DNA of 6,969 nt from JBJKSO01 sp046703825 (GTDB lineage: Bacteria; Chloroflexota; Dormibacteria; Aeolococcales; Bog-877): assembly GCA_046703825.1 (NCBI GenBank), contig JBJKSO010000024.1, positions 1-6,969 on the forward strand, read 5' to 3'. Below the pieces are notes generated by a model. That model saw only the letters and a program-made list of their open reading frames with translations, had not been told where the DNA came from and searched no databases. How positions within the stretch are numbered: position 1 is the stretch's first letter; every line of letters begins with the position of its first letter. Of the stretch, positions 6,170 to 6,969 are shown piece after piece. The position numbers were made by a program, and so were the translations under genes.

Positions 6170-6196
6170 GGCCAGCGCGGACCTAACCGGCTGGCC
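6170..6196 (-). terminator. Hairpin flush with the B12-domain gene stop, possible terminator
   Basis: GGCCAGC (6170-6176) is perfectly complementary to GCTGGCC (6190-6196). CGG (6178-6180) pairs with CCG (6187-6189) inside it, leaving one bulged G and a 6-nt loop ACCTAA. The stem starts at the base following the TGA (6199-6197) of the minus-strand B12-domain gene. No U-run follows, so it may instead be a processing or stability element between this gene and bL25. Its placement argues for a transcript boundary here. Confidence 0.45.
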
Positions 6197-6625
6197 TCAG
6201 CCCACCCGCGCCGACACCTGGTTGCCGAAGCGGCGCCTCACATAGTCGACGATCGACTGGATGCTGGTCCCGGGGGTGAAGACCTCGTCCACCCCGATCG
6301 CCTTGAGCTGTTCCGCGTCCTCAGGCGGGACGATGCCGCCGCCGAAGACCACGATGTCGGGGGCGCCACGCTCGCGCAGCTGTCGGATCACCTCGGGGAA
6401 AAGGGTCATGTGAGCTCCGGACAGCAGCGAGATGCCGATCCCGTCGACGTCCTCCTGGACCGCCGCCTCGACCACCTGCGCCGGGGTCTGGTGCAGCCCG
6501 GTGTAGATCACCTCCACCCCGGCGTCGCGCAGGGCCCGCGAGATCACCTTGATCCCCCGGTCGTGCCCGTCCAAGCCGACCTTGGCGGTAAGGATCCGAA
6601 TTGGCCGCTGCCCCACGGCGCCCAT
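6197..6625 (-). CDS. Stand-alone cobalamin-binding domain protein (methylmalonyl-CoA mutase C-terminal/small-domain type)
   Basis: A 142-residue single-domain protein that binds adenosylcobalamin, probably the small subunit of a methylmalonyl-CoA-type carbon-skeleton mutase. The DxHxxG motif is in LDGHDRG (18-24), with H21 as the lower cobalt ligand. The SxL motif is S66-L68 in GISLLSG, and the glycine-rich GGGIVP lies at 95-100. YTGLHQTPAQVVEAA (41-55) and FTPGTSIQSIVDYVRRR (116-132) are typical of mutase B12 domains. There is no TIM-barrel domain, so a separate large subunit is required; none is seen in the window. ATG 6625 was chosen because RPIRILTAKVGLDGHDRG begins at residue 7, as usual. 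An in-frame ATG at 6661 would add 12 residues, and neither start has a strong Shine-Dalgarno sequence. The gene is upstream of bL25 on the same strand and divergent from the unknown gene at 6731. Confidence 0.92.
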   Translation of the reverse strand: MGAVGQRPIRILTAKVGLDGHDRGIKVISRALRDAGVEVIYTGLHQTPAQVVEAAVQEDVDGIGISLLSGAHMTLFPEVIRQLRERGAPDIVVFGGGIVPPEDAEQLKAIGVDEVFTPGTSIQSIVDYVRRRFGNQVSARVG

Positions 6626-6730
6626 CTTAGTTCGCCCAAGCGTCGGCCAAGCCCCCAACATGCAGACGTGCGACCCCCAGCCATCTCGGCGGCTCGACTG
6701 TCCGACTGCTCTCGCGGGCTTTTGGTGGGC
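6626..6730. promoter_or_regulatory. Divergent intergenic region between the B12-domain gene and the right-edge gene
   Basis: This 105-nt spacer should carry promoters for both genes. I see no convincing -35/-10 pair. It contains a short near-direct repeat, TCGACTG followed by TCCGACTG (about 6694-6708). It has no cobalamin-riboswitch-like length, so B12-riboswitch control from within this spacer is unlikely. Confidence 0.4.
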
Positions 6731-6969
6731 ATGGCCTGCGGCGAGCTCACGGTCAACGGCACCGTGGTCGGAACCGAACTCGCCGCCGACCTCGCTGAGC
6801 TGATCTGCGAGGACCCGGACCCGTCCGAATCGCAGATGCTGGAGGTCTGGGGACGCCGGCTTCCCGGTCTGCTGCAGCGCCCCCGATCGATCACCGCCCA
6901 GGCGCTGCGGCTGCACAGGGCGGGCTTCGCCAGCCAGGGGGTGGCCGAGGCGGCCGCGCGGCTCAACCC
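6731..6969 (+). CDS. Unrecognised protein, N-terminal fragment (runs off the right edge)
   Basis: The frame from ATG 6731 is open to the window end (79 codons plus two bases). Its third positions are almost all G or C, as in the other genes, which supports real coding. The fragment has a short beta-like opening (ELTVNGTVVG, 5-14), an acidic helix (TELAADLAELICEDPDPSE, 15-33), and a basic helical part (about 40-79) including ITAQALRLHRAGF (54-66). The last part is helix-turn-helix-like in feel, but no family could be named. GGTGGG (6724-6729) lies just before the ATG, and an in-frame GTG at 6725 is an alternative start. It is divergent from the B12-domain gene, with which it may share control. 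It has no similarity that I can see to a mutase large subunit. Confidence 0.6.
   Translation, partial: MACGELTVNGTVVGTELAADLAELICEDPDPSESQMLEVWGRRLPGLLQRPRSITAQALRLHRAGFASQGVAEAAARLN

Noticed and set aside
6626..6916. Extension of the B12-domain protein upstream to 6916
   Set aside because: It would overlap the divergent gene at 6731, and the added sequence is not family-like; cobalamin-domain proteins of this type begin a few residues before the RILTAKVGLDGHDRG segment.

Overview
The window is very GC-rich, with coding frames that strongly prefer G or C at the third codon position. It carries a compact set of mostly housekeeping genes on both strands. The base composition, frequent GTG starts, and the actinobacterial-like exonuclease III and purine nucleoside phosphorylase sequences suggest a high-GC bacterium of the Actinomycetota / Chloroflexota / Dormibacterota type. 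The phylum cannot be settled from this sequence alone.

Layout, left to right. (1) On the minus strand, the first 46 codons of a probable class I SAM-dependent methyltransferase run off the left edge. An unusual nested inverted repeat (163-224) lies directly upstream of it, followed by an EamA/DMT-type ten-helix exporter (252-1172, minus). (2) A divergent intergenic region leads into a second SAM-dependent methyltransferase (plus, ending 2027) whose start codon is unclear. It is followed 46 nt later by exodeoxyribonuclease III (2074-2850, plus). (3) After a 156-nt convergent spacer comes a trimeric-type purine nucleoside phosphorylase (3007-3843, minus). (4) A 266-nt divergent spacer with a 9-bp hairpin separates it from the replication-associated AAA+ ATPase RarA/MgsA (4110-5444, plus). 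(5) RarA ends only 9 bp from the convergent stop codon of ribosomal protein bL25 in its long CTC form (5454-6116, minus). (6) Upstream of bL25 on the same strand is a stand-alone cobalamin-binding domain of the methylmalonyl-CoA mutase small-domain type (6197-6625, minus). Diverging from it at the right edge is the start of an unrecognised gene (6731 onward, plus).

Functionally, exonuclease III (abasic-site and 3'-end repair) and RarA (stalled-fork maintenance) serve genome upkeep. PNP serves purine salvage, bL25 binds 5S rRNA in the large subunit, and the B12 domain implies a carbon-skeleton mutase whose catalytic partner is not in the window. Adjacent genes alternate strand often, so there is little sign of a dedicated operon. 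No mobile element, CRISPR array, tRNA or rRNA was seen.

I found no convincing new multi-gene system. The points most worth a second look are the nested inverted repeat at 163-224, the methyltransferase with no satisfactory start codon, the PNP with a proline where a ribose-contacting histidine is expected, the orphan B12 domain with its divergent unknown partner, and the structured bL25 leader.
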